A stretch of 64,000 nt of DNA from Massarina eburnea CBS 473.64 (lineage: Eukaryota; Ascomycota; Dothideomycetes; Pleosporales; Massarinaceae). The number at the start of each line of letters is the position of its first letter. Position 1 is the stretch's first letter. The position numbers and the translations under genes are program-made. The stretch is taken from the NCBI GenBank assembly GCA_010093635.1, contig MU006779.1, positions 1,015,999 to 1,079,998 on the forward strand. The letters run 5' to 3'. Below, piece by piece: positions 44,272 through 56,105 of this stretch. The notes beneath the pieces were generated by a model, which saw only the letters and a program-made list of their open reading frames with translations, had not been told where the DNA came from and ran no database searches.

Positions 44272-46950
44272 ATGCTCGTCGCATTGGTCCGTCTGAGCAC
44301 GTTGCTGGGTTTTCGCACACAATCGGCTTCGTTGCGCCTGCCCTCCCGAATCGTGACCCCCAACAAGCTCGGCCGCCGACCCACTTCCTCCGTTCCGACG
44401 ACCCTCGACGCGCCCAAAACACAGCCTCGCCCATACTACGGCTATCTCTCCACTCAACCACAACTCCCTGCCTCCATTGCGCCTACAGCAATGCTCAAGA
44501 ACGCCGTGAAGAAGCATACAGCTGGCACGCCGGCGCCCATTCCTCCACAGCCATCGAACCAGCAGTCGCTAGCGAGCTCATTCACGCGCGCCCAGAATGC
44601 CCCGAAGCAGTCCACCCAGAGTAGCACTTGGGGGACGCGTCCAATGTCGACGCTCTCGGGCAATGTGGGGAAACCCAACACAGGCGTCCCCGAACGTAGG
44701 CCGTCGGGTCAAGCTCATGGGATCAAGAGGACGTCCAGCGGCCTTGCCAAGGCACTGGGATCTCAAGAAGATTCGTTCGACTACTCGTCTGTCAACACAT
44801 CGGACGGGGACAACGAACTTGTCCCCGTGAGCGGCGGGCAGGACAGCAATGTCCCAGAGAGCTCCGTATTCTTCTACGACAACGACTTCGATAGCGATCT
44901 TGATCTTGACATAGAAGACCCCTCCACCAAGGCCACGGTACAATACCCCACACTCCCCAAGGCCGACGACGCAGCACCATCGAAAGTTCCCGTGGTTCAC
45001 AATGCACCAGCCAACCCCCCGAAGGACTCACAGAACGTACCAAACAGCAGTCAGATGTCATGGCCGTCCTCTCCGCCAGAGCATTTTGAGCCACCGCCGC
45101 AAGTGCAACAGATGGCAGCAGAGAAGACGAAACGAGGGACACTGCCGTGGCTACAGAAGAGTCAACAGAGCCGGGTCACTGTAGCCGAAGTGAAGGATGA
45201 ACTGGAGGAGGAATCCAGACCACGGAAGCGGAGGTCGACGGAGAATACCCCAGCCGCCGAGTCAACGCCGGTGCCAAGCAAAGTCAAGCCGGAGTATATG
45301 TGGAACACAACCCAAAGCGCGATCAAGGAACAGCAGAAAAGCTTACGGGAAGCAAACAAGCTAGCTACCAAGACCAACAAAGGCACCGAAGATGAGGTCA
45401 GGGCGGCCATCGAAAAGAAAAAGAAGAATAGCGTGCATCGCATCTTCTTAAGTGAAGAGCAAACTCACGTCTTGAACCTGGTGACAGAATTCAAAAAGAG
45501 TGTGTTCTTCACCGGTTCAGCTGGTAAGCGATTCAGTACAGTTATATTGACCAAGTCCTAACATCATCCAGGTACTGGTAAATCTGTCCTGTTGCGAGAA
45601 ATTATTGCGGCATTGCGAAGAAAGTACAGCCGCGAGCCAGACCGGATAGCAGTCACAGCTTCAACCGGTCTTGCTGCTTGTAACATCGGGGGTGTGACAC
45701 TTCACAGTTTTTCCGGCATTGGCCTAGGCAAAGAAGCGGCAGACGATCTGGTTAAGAAGATTCGGCGAAATCCCAAATGCAAGCAGCGCTGGATGCGTAC
45801 AAAGGTGTTGGTTATTGACGAGGTGTCTATGGTAGACGGCGAGCTGTTCGACAAGCTGGAACAGATTGCGCGAACGATTCGCAACAACGGTAGACCATTT
45901 GGTGGAATACAGTTGATCATCACGGGCGATTTCTTTCAGTTACCGCCAGTACCCGAGCAGGGACGCGCCGCCAGATTCGCCTTTGATGCCGGCACGTGGA
46001 CAACCTCTATCGAGCACACGATCGGGCTGCACCACGTCTTCCGTCAAAAGGATCCCGTCTTTGCAAACATGTTGAACGAAATGCGTGAAGGCCGATTGAC
46101 TCAAGATTCTATCAAGCAATTCCAAACCATGAGCCGCCCACTGCCAGAAGCGGAAGACGACATCGAAGCAACTCAACTGTTCCCAACGCGCGGGGAGGTA
46201 GACCGCGCCAACCAGCTCCGAATGAACCAGCTTTCGGGTCAAACTTTCTCCTTCAATTCCAAGGACGGCGGTATGATAACCGACGTAGAACGCCGTGGCA
46301 AGATGCTCCAATCATGCATGGTGCCTGAAGCCATTCAACTAAAGAAGGGAGCACAGGTCATGCTTGTCAAGAACATTGACGACACGCTCGTTAACGGATC
46401 TTTGGGCAAGGTGTTTGCCTTCATGACCGAGACCATGTTCACTAGCTACAAAGATAATGAGGACGCGTTTCATGAACGCGGAGAGACGGACCGCAATGTC
46501 CTAACGCATATAAAAGAAAAGACGATGGGGGTGAACACCGCTACCTATTATCCCGTCGTCCGCTTTGCCATTGCCGACGGCACGACGCGAGACATCCTCC
46601 TCAAACGCGAGAGCTGGAAGATGGAGCTGCCCAACGGCGAGGTTCAAGCCTCTCGCGAACAGATCCCGCTTATCCTCGCCTGGGCGCTGTCCATACACAA
46701 AGCGCAGGGTCAGACGCTCGAGCGCGTCCGCGTCGATCTAGGCAGGGTATTCGAGAAGGGCCAGGCGTATGTTGCGCTCTCGCGTGCGACTAGTATGGCG
46801 GGGTTGCAGGTTCTGCGCTTCGATGCTAAGAAGGTCGTTGCGCATGAAAAGGTGCGGGCTTTCTATAGTAGTTTATCGAGGGCGGAACAGGTGCAGGAGG
46901 CGGCCAAGGAGAAGACGATTTTGGGGAAGATGCAGAAGGCTAAGCGGTAA
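44272..46950 (+). CDS. PIF1: PIF1-family 5'-3' DNA helicase
   Basis: Exons 44272-45523 and 45572-46950 over a 48-bp intron (branch CTAAC) give 876 residues from ATG 44272; ATG 44491 gives 803 and ATG 44209 adds 21. The intron splits Walker A, giving FFTGSAGTGKS. Further helicase motifs: TASTGLAACNIGG, LVIDEVSMVDG (Walker B), ITGDFFQLPPV, and near the end LSIHKAQGQTL and AYVALSRATSMAGLQVL, diagnostic of PIF1. Residues 1-70 from the first start are Arg/Leu/Ser-rich without acids, like a mitochondrial presequence; MLKNAVKKH at 44491 would be the nuclear form. PIF1 unwinds G-quadruplexes and telomerase products and maintains mitochondrial DNA. It shares its mitochondrial task with MIP1 at 21-25 kb. 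Confidence 0.93.
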
Positions 46951-47719
46951 TCTGGGGCGCAGAGGATTGGGTGGGGAGGTGGTGTCAGTGGGAAGGAGGG
47001 GGAGGTGGATGGGTTCAGTGTACAGAGGCATGGTTTCTTTGGACATGTTTTGTTGGCATAGTGGCGCGGATCGGATATTGGGGTTGCTGATGATGTGAAG
47101 GGCGGGTCAGTAACGCGTTTCATGTGTAAGAAAATATGTATGTAGAGACTATTCATCTCCTCCCCGTTCCATTCCATCTCTAATTCTTATCTTGGTTTTT
47201 TTTTTGAAGCGTGTTTGGTGTGGAGATTGCTTGCTTATTTGTTTGCTTTTTCTATGTGTTATACAGACCAGACGGTACGCAACTGTAATGTGCCTTAATA
47301 CTACATAGACAGCTGCTTCTAACGAGATTTATAGCGTTGTATCTTGAATCTATATATATATATGTGGGACTTTGGGCGCTATATCACTTACATGTCCCCT
47401 TGGACTCTTCTACGTATGTTCTTGCACTTTATTTTGTTTTTGAGATTTCGGGTCTGGATTCGGATTCGGATTCGGATTCGATCTCGATTTTGGAGGGGGG
47501 GTGGCTTGTTTATGTTCTAGATCTCATTTTTATTTTCTTCGGGTTGGTAAGGGATGCGGTTTCTGAGAGTTTGGATAAAGGGGGTTGGGTTGATGTTCGG
47601 ATGGATGGATGGATGGTGTCGTGGTGTGGTGTGGTGTGGTGTGGTCGAGTCGAGAGTAATGTGGAGATGAAAAGGAAGGGAGGGGAGATACTAAAAAAAA
47701 CGTTAATAGTTTAACTAAC
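46951..47719. other. intergenic, no gene seen
   Basis: T/G-rich 3' flank of PIF1 with short GGATTC (about 47460) and GATGG (about 47598) repeats. Ends at the target duplication of the solo LTR. Confidence 0.45.
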
Positions 47720-47724
47720 ATACG

Positions 47725-48082
47725 TGTCAGTTAATTAACAACTAGTTATTGTCGCGACAGTAGCTCTGCCAGGTAAGTAGGTACGCTCTCCTTTACTAGT
47801 GCTAGCAGGGAGTAGAGTAAGTATACAATCTTATGCTAGAGCTAGCAGGGAGTACTATACAGTAAAATAAAAGAATAATAAAGATAAGATGTAAATTTAT
47901 TCTTTAGCCTACTTCTTTCTTCTGTATAAGAAAGGAGGCTTCTTATAGAGAACTACTCTTATCTATCTACCCTTGTCTATCTACCCTTGTCTATCTGAAC
48001 AATGCCTAGATTGGGGATACCTGAATCCTCAGCTAATGAGCTTGTTTAACACTAAGAAACTATTCTGTACGGTGTACAGACA
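47725..48082 (-). mobile_element. RIP-marked solo LTR with ATACG target duplication
   Basis: 358 bp with ends TGTC...GACA, flanked by ATACG at 47720-47724 and 48083-48087. On the minus strand it begins TGTCTGTACACCGTACAG, the same start as the retroelement at 61478, and holds two copies of a CTCCCTGCTAGC-type unit matching the 26-bp repeat of the LTR at 14629 apart from mainly G-to-A and C-to-T changes. A+T-rich, TpA-rich and with no internal region. It sits in the intergenic space between PIF1 and the next minus-strand gene. Confidence 0.9.
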
Positions 48083-48397
48083 ATACGCCGAGTTTAATAC
48101 GGAGCTGTCTACACTTTAGAATACAATCAACATCAACAATATATCTCACAAACCCCTTCTCCGAACGCAGAGAAATCCCTTTATGCAGACGATGAATTAT
48201 CCCAATTGCCCTAGTTACCCTAATACAATTCATCTCCGAGTCCGACTAACAACCGTACAATAAACCAACGTAAAGACAGCCATGACCCCTGAAAGATGAA
48301 CTCCCCTCGTCACATCCTCCTCATCCTCATTCCTATCCACCTCTCCACCTCCACCTCCCTCCCCATTTCCACCCTCACCACCATCCCCCTCAACCCC

Positions 48398-50265
48398 CTA
48401 ACCATGAAGGGTATCATTATCACTATCACTACCCCCCTCGAACCCTCCACTAACCGCCTCACCAGAACTCCCACACAAAACCGCCTTACAAGACTCCCGA
48501 TTCCCCGCCTCGGGATTCTCTACCAACGTAGCGACCCCATTCCGTACGGAGCGCGTACCTGCACCGAAAACAGCTTCTTGACTAGGAGACCCGAAGATAA
48601 CTTCGTTTTCCGAGACCTGGCTCTCTACGTCGTCGTTGGTGGAAGTATTCGAAACGCACGAGGCGCGGGGAGGTTCTTCGGGGTCGATTGTGGGAGGGGG
48701 GTAGTATGCAGGACGGGAGGGACGGGGAGAAAGTGAAGGGCGTGAAGAACGATGGGTACGTAGAGGACGTTCAGACCGTCCAGTCCGCTGAGAACGGGCG
48801 GAACGCGAACTCTCCCCAGCCCCAATCAACGGCGTATACAAAGCGCGGGGAGGACGTGGCGAACTCTCGTCAGCGCGAATCGGATGCGGACGTTCAGAAC
48901 GGGAAACATGCCAAGTCTCATCAGCGCCCCTCGTATAACTGTTCCAAACCTGCGGAGGACGCGAAAACCGCGAAACGTGCCAACCCTCAACGAAATCACC
49001 ACCAGGCGAAGAAGCATGCGAACCCTCTCCAACCACGCCTCCCCCATCATCAAACCCCTGGTTGTTCCGCGCAGCTCTTTGATTCTTGTACGATTTACTG
49101 CTGGGGACCCGGCGCTTGACTGGGGGTCCAAAGAGTGGGAGGTCCCATACCTCACTGTGCATCGATTCGCCCGACTCGGCATCGCCTAGACGATCGAAGA
49201 CGCCGTGGCTAGGCCAGTGTTCGCCGGAATTTATGGGAGTGATATAGTCGCTGCTTTGTGAAGACGAGGAGGAGAAGATGGTGGCGGTGGTGGAGGTGGG
49301 GTCCCCGGTGAGTATCATGCACACTTTCTCGCAGAGTTTGGTTTTCATGCGTTTGGCCCATCTCTTGGCTTTGCGCCAGTGGGGGATGCGGAGGGAACGG
49401 GATTGACCTAGAGGTTGTTAGTCGTGTTTCTTTTGGTTGGGGGGTGGTGGGGAGTGTTGGGTCGGTGAACGCTTTTTGCTGGTATGGTCCGAGAAAGCGT
49501 TGCGTGGAGATGTGTTGGGAGTTTACTTACAGCCGCCTCGGAGCACAACGGTGGTTTCCTCGTCTTGGACCGCATATTTTTCATCGGATAAATCCCTACT
49601 GTCGGGAAGACTCCCGCTGTCAAGGGAATTGAAGTCGAAGCCCTTCCCCAAGTCGTCCTTTTTTGACTCAATGAACCAAGTCTTGCTTGAGGGCACATAT
49701 TCTTCGTCGAGGGGTTCAGAAACATCTCCGTCAGAAGAGCACGGCGGGTCGAAGTTCATGGCTGTGGCGGCATACCGACCGGAACGGATCATAAGTCGCC
49801 AGCTACGGAAATAGTTCCATAGTTCGTTATACAGAGAGCGTCGGTTCTTGGAGCCCTTTCGGGCACGAAGGCGAAGCTCTTTGATCCAGTACTTAGCCAG
49901 AAAGAGGAGATAAACCTGTAAGCTTCGCTCGTCCTAGAGAGATGTTAATTCAATTGGGGGCCCTTGTACATAGACCAGGATGAGGGGTTTCGTTGTGAGC
50001 ATTATAAAGATGTGTACTGCAAGTACTTCCTGTAACACAAGAAGCGGACGGGACATACCAGCAACGTCAGAAGACAGTTCTCTGGTGCCACACCCTCCTT
50101 TTTCTCATCATACATCTGCCAGAGTAGTGCCAACTCGCAAGAGACTGCCTCGTAGATGACATCCTCAATTCTGGGCATGCGGCCGTAGTGACTCTTGCCA
50201 ACTGTCACTGTCCGTGGCCGGAGTGGATGACGGTAGCGAACGAACCGCGGTGATGTGTAAGGCAT
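48398..50265 (-). CDS. conserved hypothetical protein, three exons
   Basis: Exons in transcript order: 50059-50265, 49531-49933 and 48398-49407; introns of 125 and 123 bp, phases consistent, 539 residues. The N-terminal half is ordered-looking and basic: RIEDVIYEAVSCELALLWQM, then WIKELRLRARKGSKNRR, LWNYFRSWRLMIRSGRY and, across intron 2, RIPHWRKAKRWAKRMKTKLC. The C-terminal 300 residues are disordered, Ser/Arg/Pro-rich, with repeated WHVSRSERP-like phrases (about three). No signal peptide or membrane helix. I do not recognise the family. The clean splice structure and long open exon support a real gene; the repeated phrases suggest internal duplication. Confidence 0.65.
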
Positions 50266-50758
50266 TGGAGCGATAGTAGAATAACGATGGACAAATGTAT
50301 GGATGTATCGATATTGATGTAAAACGGATGAAGATGGGGTGAGGGTGAGGTGGGAAGACGGGGGTAGAAGTACCACTTATCTGAGCAGTGTTGGTAGAGT
50401 AGGGAGGCGCTCCTGGCAACAACGTGGGCGTTGTTCGGGGGGAAGAACGAAGTTACCTTGGAGGAAAGCGCGATTAGCTTCTCATATGATAAGATGTGAA
50501 TTTGGACCACCTTCCTTTTGCCTTTACTACCTCAAATGTAAAGCGATGAGGTGGAGATCTCAAAACAATAAGGATATCTTGACATAAATGACTCGCAAAG
50601 ATTGATATATAAGTCAATATATCGCCCAATCCGCCAAAATCTCCTTCTACGTCTCGAAGGACAGTAAAACAAACTCTTCAAGGGTATACCGGTATCCAAA
50701 ACGCCACTCTCGCAATGCCACCACATTCTAAGCATTCTTCAATGCAATGTAACCATTC
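50266..50758. other. intergenic, no gene seen
   Basis: Promoter side of the hypothetical gene and 3' flank of the kinetochore-like gene. Nothing else seen. Confidence 0.45.
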
Positions 50759-51607
50759 TCACCAGCTCTCGAGAACCTTGTTCACCTTCTCGCTCTCCTC
50801 ATCCGCACCCATCACCACATCCCCTTCTTCGTCCATGGCCTCCGCTTCCTCATCTCCAAACCTCTCCCCCACCCTCCCCGCAACCCTGATAGCAAGCGTC
50901 CTCGTCTTCCCCAGCTCCGCCGCCAACGGCGCATCCTTCCACACAAGATTCGGCTGCAAATTCTCTTTCGGTCTGCGATACGGTTCCAGCAGTGCTAGCA
51001 GCGTCTTATACGTATTTAGTTTCTGTTGTAGCGTCAAGCGTCGCGCAGACAACGACTGCAACTGCATCAATGACGATAGATATGTGTCCTGATCCACATC
51101 TTGTGCCTCATCGTCGGCTGGGGTGGGTACGTCGGCTGAAATGTCCCATCGGTTCGGTAACTTGGAAATGTGCTCATCTTGTGTGAGGTCGTCGGTGCGG
51201 TAAACGGTGTGAGAGGTGTCGATGTCACTCGCACCGTCGGCAGCGTCGGATTCGAGCGTGTGTGCACCGGAGGCCCAGTAGAATTTGTCGATTTGTTCGG
51301 TGACGTGCTCGGTCATTTGGCGGCTGTATACTTTGCGGGAGTGCTGTTTGAGTTCTCGGTTCACTATACATATAATTCACATTAACAAAACCACTCTCTT
51401 CATATCTATCAAGCCCGGAGTTTAATCACTATAGGGAGGGAATTATATACCTTTGTCTACAGCGCCCTTCAACACGCCCAGCTCCACGCCGCCTTCCGTC
51501 GCAATGCGCTTCAGCCTCTCCGAGGGCTGGATGCCACGCGAGAGGAATTGTTTATGCTGTTGCAGAAAACGCTGCTTCTGCTCCACCGCGGTACCTTGTC
51601 GTGACAT
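50759..51607 (-). CDS. probable kinetochore Sim4-complex subunit, Fta4/CENP-U-like
   Basis: Exons 51451-51607 and 50759-51363 over an 87-bp intron give 253 residues. The protein is mostly helical: EQKQRFLQQHKQFLSRGIQP at the start, LKQHSRKVYSRQMTEHVTEQ across the intron, then TYLSSLMQLQSLSARRLTLQ and LLALLEPYRRPKENLQPNLV. The order of these segments, and especially the last one, is what I remember from fungal Fta4 (CENP-50/CENP-U) sequences. That complex sits at the inner kinetochore. An acidic middle linker (about 95-145) and a Glu/Asp-rich tail are present. Assignment from memory; any coiled-coil nuclear protein would look similar. Confidence 0.6.
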
Positions 51608-52082
51608 TTTGGGATGTGGTCACCGTTGAGGTATAGCTCAGTGTCGAGTGTCGTGGTGTTGACGTTGACGCGCGCGGGGCCTTAGCGCGTATTGTCTCAC
51701 GCTAAGCCGGAGGCGAGCGCACGTGATGCAGTATTCACCTCTCCTTTCACCCAGATATCTGGGTTGGTGTATGTACAACAAACTTCTAGCACGGTGGCTG
51801 AGCATACCCTCCTGAGTGCCAATTCTGACTTCACCTTGGGATTAGTGAGTGCCTTTCAGTGCTCTTAGAGGAATTCAAATTTTGGCGCTGAGGTCCGCGT
51901 ACCACTAGGAAGGGGGAGGGGTTGACTGTAGTGGAGAACCCTTGGTGGAAATTACCTAGTGTCATTACCTAGCATTGAGTGTAATACGTTAACACTACGA
52001 TAGAACCACCCTGCTATGAGATGTAGTACAGAGTTATAAGACCATAGAGAGTATATATATATATATATTTATATATCTATAT

Positions 52083-52113
<31 letters not shown>

Positions 52114-52127
52114 TCTCGCGTACTGAC
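51608..52127. other. intergenic with TA and GA microsatellites
   Basis: Promoter side of the kinetochore-like gene. (TA)n at about 52051-52066 and (GA)n at about 52086-52112. Confidence 0.5.
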
Positions 52128-53020
52128 TCATTGAATACTACCTTCTTTTTTAGTGGAGTGTTGCCCTCTCTGGTGGCGGGCCATGTTAGCGCGCCACACG
52201 AAGCCTCCGGATTTACAGCCAGGTACAGCACATAAGAGTTTAGCCGGTTCTATAGTGTGATATTCCTGGTTTCGAGCAAGGCCTGAAAGTTTTAAGAGGC
52301 CCTGCTTGCACATCTTGCATATGTAAGGCCTCTCACTGGACTTGGAGTGTGTTTTATAGTGACGTCTGCATATTATCGGCACATAACAGTTGACGAATGA
52401 CTAACGACCAGAACACCAAGGTAGAAAAGATAGATCAATCTTACTTGAGATCGCATTGGCGATTAAATCGCCTCGTGCAGAGATCACACGCGAAGATTTG
52501 GTTGTTAGACCGTATAGAATGATTTTCATGTACGTCGAGCTCGTGATCTGATATACTTCACATCTCAGGAGTATCGTCGGGTCTGTACTGTATTCGCTGG
52601 CGCGTCGCGCTGTCCAATTTTGAAACGAGGAGGTGGGAATAGTACTCGCAAGCAGAGTGCTGTTCCAAGCTTACAGCGGCGGGCTCATCGCGATCCTTAG
52701 CATCCCTTGCAGGGCATTCCAAATCTGCATTCAAGTCAACTAAACAATTGATCTGTATCTTGATTTCCCGCACAATGGCTCCAGTGCGGTGTTCACTAAG
52801 CTCGTCGGAAGAAGTCTCTGAGTCGCTGTCACTTTTGCTTGCATCTTCGTCGAAGCCGGCTAAGATGCATTTAGTTTGGTCATATATTATCCGAGTATTG
52901 ACAAGGTCGTGAACTGAAGGTCCTTCGATCGTTCAAGCACGCGATCAAGTTTTCCTTCAAAGACATCATGACCATCGCCCCAAAGTTTCAACGTATCATA
53001 GCTTCGGCGGAGGATATTTC
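52128..53020 (-). pseudogene. decayed C2H2 zinc-finger gene of a fungal family
   Basis: Exon pieces run from about 53020 down to 52128. A 79-bp intron (52366-52444) joins in phase and completes a classic C-x2-C-x12-H-x3-H finger (CDLCTRRFN ... HYKTH). Two further fingers follow; the second has Asn in place of its first His (LARNQEYH). Upstream, an acidic Ser-rich stretch (SKSDSDSETSSDELSE) and LVDLNADLECP match the middle of the family, and LKLWGDG...EGKLDRVLERS its N-terminus, in another frame. TGA at 52558-52560 lies in frame and is one C-to-T change from CGA. Loss of a zinc ligand, one nonsense codon and one frame change indicate decay. Intact relatives are nuclear proteins of unknown role. 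Confidence 0.65.
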
Positions 53021-53656
53021 TTTGTGACTAAGTGTATTGTAACTAGCGCGTTCTTTGATAATGGACTAAAGGAGGTCCAGGCAGCTACGGAGAGGATGTG
53101 CTATGATTCCAAAATCCCCATTATGATGATCCGAGGCTGCATCATATTGGGGATACGTCATAGCACCTGTTGCAGGTGGTTTGATTGGTAATACTGCATC
53201 TCCAAAGCTTGCTGGAACATTGACTATAATGCCATAAGTACTGGCCTCAAAAAGGATCTGCTAGGAATAGCCATACCTAAAGACCCCGATTAAAGAGTTG
53301 TCATTCTTGCGGACTCTTGGCGAGAATCTCCCAAAAACTGTCAGCCTCAACAGCTTGCTCGTGCCAGAGAAACAACTTAGTGTCCCTCAGATGTCCGGAT
53401 TGAATCACTAGCCAGGGGGAGTTCGTAGGACAAACAAAATCTTATGAATATCAAGAAGCGTCTAGCGATATATGCTGGAGGAAGTTCGTATCCAATATCA
53501 GGTAAGCGGGGCAGTGCTGAAGACTGATTTCACGGCGGTGCACAAGGTTGAGGGTGGGGCAGAAACCTGAAGCTTGGCGAACTGCCACAGCCATATAGAT
53601 ATTGATAACACCCATGATTCCCAAAACTTCTTCATTCTATTTTATCTTTTTTTAAG
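53021..53656. other. intergenic, possible further remnants
   Basis: Short protein-like snatches appear on both strands but none long enough to assign. Probably flanks of the two decayed genes. Confidence 0.4.
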
Positions 53657-55252
53657 ATGACAGGAGTCGAGGGGGGCTTTGGTCTTAGCTGTACTTCCCT
53701 TGTTTGTCGAAGCAGTCAAATCATATTCCTTGGTATCTCGATGTTTACGCGACGTGCGGCATCACTCGAGGGAGATCAAGTCAATACAACTCCAGCTCAA
53801 CATCCAGCATCAAATATTCTCGAACGAGTGCCGATTACTACTGCATCTGGTTGAAGACGAGGAAAGCGAAAAAGAAATGTTGAAGGATGAGGCAGATTTG
53901 AGGCAGGAAGATAAAGGCATTGACGACAAATTAAAAGAAGTGCTGAACGAAAGCCTTGCGGTTTGTGAAAGCACTACAAAAGCCTCGAAGGAGATTGTCG
54001 ATGATATGACTACAAGTTTGAAGAAATATGATGACATAGTTAGCAAGAACACCACCAAAGTTAAGGTTCGTGCTTTCCCTAACAGACTTGGGCTGCTTAC
54101 TTATCCCACGGTTATGGCAAATCTGTTCGAGCCACCGTCAAGAGTCTACATACTACAGTAAAACCCATTTTCGATAAACCTAAGTACGAGAAGTCACTGT
54201 CAAACCTACGTGATCGGAACCTGGAACTGGGCCAAATTCGAGGGCACATTGGCAGGTTTCAACAAAGAGGCTCCTCGAAGTACAATTACCTGAGTCATGT
54301 TTCTCTGATTCAACGATTCCAATCTGTCATAAAAGTATCTCAAAACCTTCACGAAGCGCTCTCCGATGCGTGGTGCTGTAGTGACCTCAGCCATGGCGGA
54401 CACCATGCGAGACTATCTGAAATCCGAAGTACAAGCTGGGGTCTGTCTAGACCACGCCATATCATGTCAAGGAGAAGCCCAGCAGCAAGAAGGCACATAC
54501 ATTCTAGGGTCTCCTGTCTGGCTCTATGTCCAATCGATTAGCATCGATGCAGCGAAGACTGTCACTACGTATGAACATGCTTCTGCATCGGCTTCGACAA
54601 TCACGGCCTAAAGCACGAACGGATTGAAGAAGAAGGCTTCTTCCGACCTATCTCAGGTCACATCCCATACAAAGAAGAAGAAGAAACCAGTTCACTTCAA
54701 TGACGTCCCTGAAAATTCTTTCGTTGACGGTGCGATCTCCGACATTTTTTCGCATCAGATGAATACACATATCAACCTCTGGCAAAAAAGAACATATGTC
54801 ACTACCTAAAGCAGACTCTGCAAGCCTGTGGTCAAAACTCCACTAGCCACTGCGTAGGGTACCTGGAATCACCACGAACGTATAGACATATGTTCTACCT
54901 CCAAGAGAAGATGCTCCCCACGAACACGAAAAGGATGGAAACTGAACATACTTCAGTTTTTTCAATCAACGAGGCCATGATGCAAGACCTAGACACTCTC
55001 TCCGTCATCCATCAACTCAAACTTGCACGCAAAGCTGTACTTGCCATTCTGCAATTCAACGCTACTCCATGGCTTCCGTATCGCTGGCGCCTAAAAGATC
55101 TGAGCTACTTTGGCGACCGGGACTCATTCAGCGAAGAAGCTTTAAAGACTCTGCATGTTAGCTGCCAAATATCATCTACCGCAAAACTCGACTATGTAGA
55201 TATGGTAGGTGCCAAGCTAAAGAGTTCATTTAAGACAGACTTCAGTATGTAG
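53657..55252 (+). pseudogene. decayed DUF7580-like (fungal helical plus kinase-like) gene
   Basis: ATG 53657 opens MTGVE, then a G6 run (53671-53676) shifts frame to VLAVLPLFVEAVKSYS and the helical N-terminal domain (HSREIKSIQLQLNIQHQIFS). A 77-bp intron at 54066-54142 fits phase and leads to KYEKSLSNLRDRN and LHEALSDAWCC, hallmarks of the family. Frame changes again at G4 (54438-54441) and A6 (54784-54789), with a TAA at 54609-54611. The last part contains CHYLKQTLQACG and QLKLARKAVLAILQFNATPW, the usual start of the C-terminal domain, but stops about 65 codons later, short of the family's usual end. Such proteins are numerous in filamentous fungi and are linked by architecture to STAND/incompatibility systems; activity is unproven. 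All frame changes are +/-1 in homopolymers. Confidence 0.65.
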
Positions 55253-55646
55253 CCCCAAGCTGTTGTTCCATATTATACTTATCTTTATCACAATCATAAG
55301 CCCGCCTTCTTTCCTCAAGTACCCTATGCCATGAATTCGGCTTCAGTTTCTATATATAGTGTACATGTTAGTTCCATTGGAAGTAGTACTCATACAGTCA
55401 CGGGTGGCGTAGACCTGAGTCTGTTGAGTGAATCCCAAACTGATAAGTCAAGAGCTGTCGTATATATAATTTATCAGAAGCATAAAACTATAATAACAAA
55501 CACAGCTTAGTCTGGATATGCTATTGATAGCTTACTGTGAAGGCTTCGCGCATTAGGCGTGCCTAGTTATAACTCAGTGAGGCGCAGTAGAAATATATCC
55601 CTCTCACCTTCTTCCTCCTAAACACACCAACAAAACCTCTCTCGAA
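55253..55646. other. intergenic, no gene seen
   Basis: A+T-rich spacer; the last 50 bases are pyrimidine- and A-rich and may be the leader of the next gene. Confidence 0.4.
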
Positions 55647-56105
55647 ATGTCTCGCGAGCTGACACGAAGACCATTAACAGGCGGCCTACCACTAACCAAA
55701 TTCCGCCATCACTATATCGTCGAGGAGGCACCGAGCCACGACAGCACACTCTGCTTTACTGCCTGTATACGCGAAGATGTTGTCAAAATTCCCGAGGGAT
55801 GGTCATCAGACTTTATCATCCCCAATAGGCGTCCCCAATGGTCCATCCAGATATACGACACGACGCCACAATCCGGCAATCCGGAACACCTCATAACCTT
55901 GGCCGAGATGCTCCACAGCGAGACGCGCGAAGACCGCGAGGCATGGGGCCGCGGCGAACCTGATAGCGTCGATATATGGGGCATGCCACTCACTACTGAT
56001 GCGTCTGACGAGGAGAGAATCGCTAAGTGCAAAGCCCACGTCTTAGCTGAGATTACCTCGCGAAACGCCCCTGAAATTTTTCTATATCCCGCAACTGGGC
56101 AATAG
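55647..56105 (+). CDS. small hypothetical protein
   Basis: A 152-residue frame from ATG 55647 with normal codon use: basic start (MSRELTRRPLTGG), a middle with FIIPNRRPQWSIQIYD and a Glu/Asp-rich second half (ETREDREAWGRGEPDS). No signal peptide, membrane helix or known domain. It is preceded by a plausible pyrimidine-rich leader. The family is not recognised; the composition is protein-like, but it could be a fragment, like its neighbours. Confidence 0.45.
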   Translation: MSRELTRRPLTGGLPLTKFRHHYIVEEAPSHDSTLCFTACIREDVVKIPEGWSSDFIIPNRRPQWSIQIYDTTPQSGNPEHLITLAEMLHSETREDREAWGRGEPDSVDIWGMPLTTDASDEERIAKCKAHVLAEITSRNAPEIFLYPATGQ

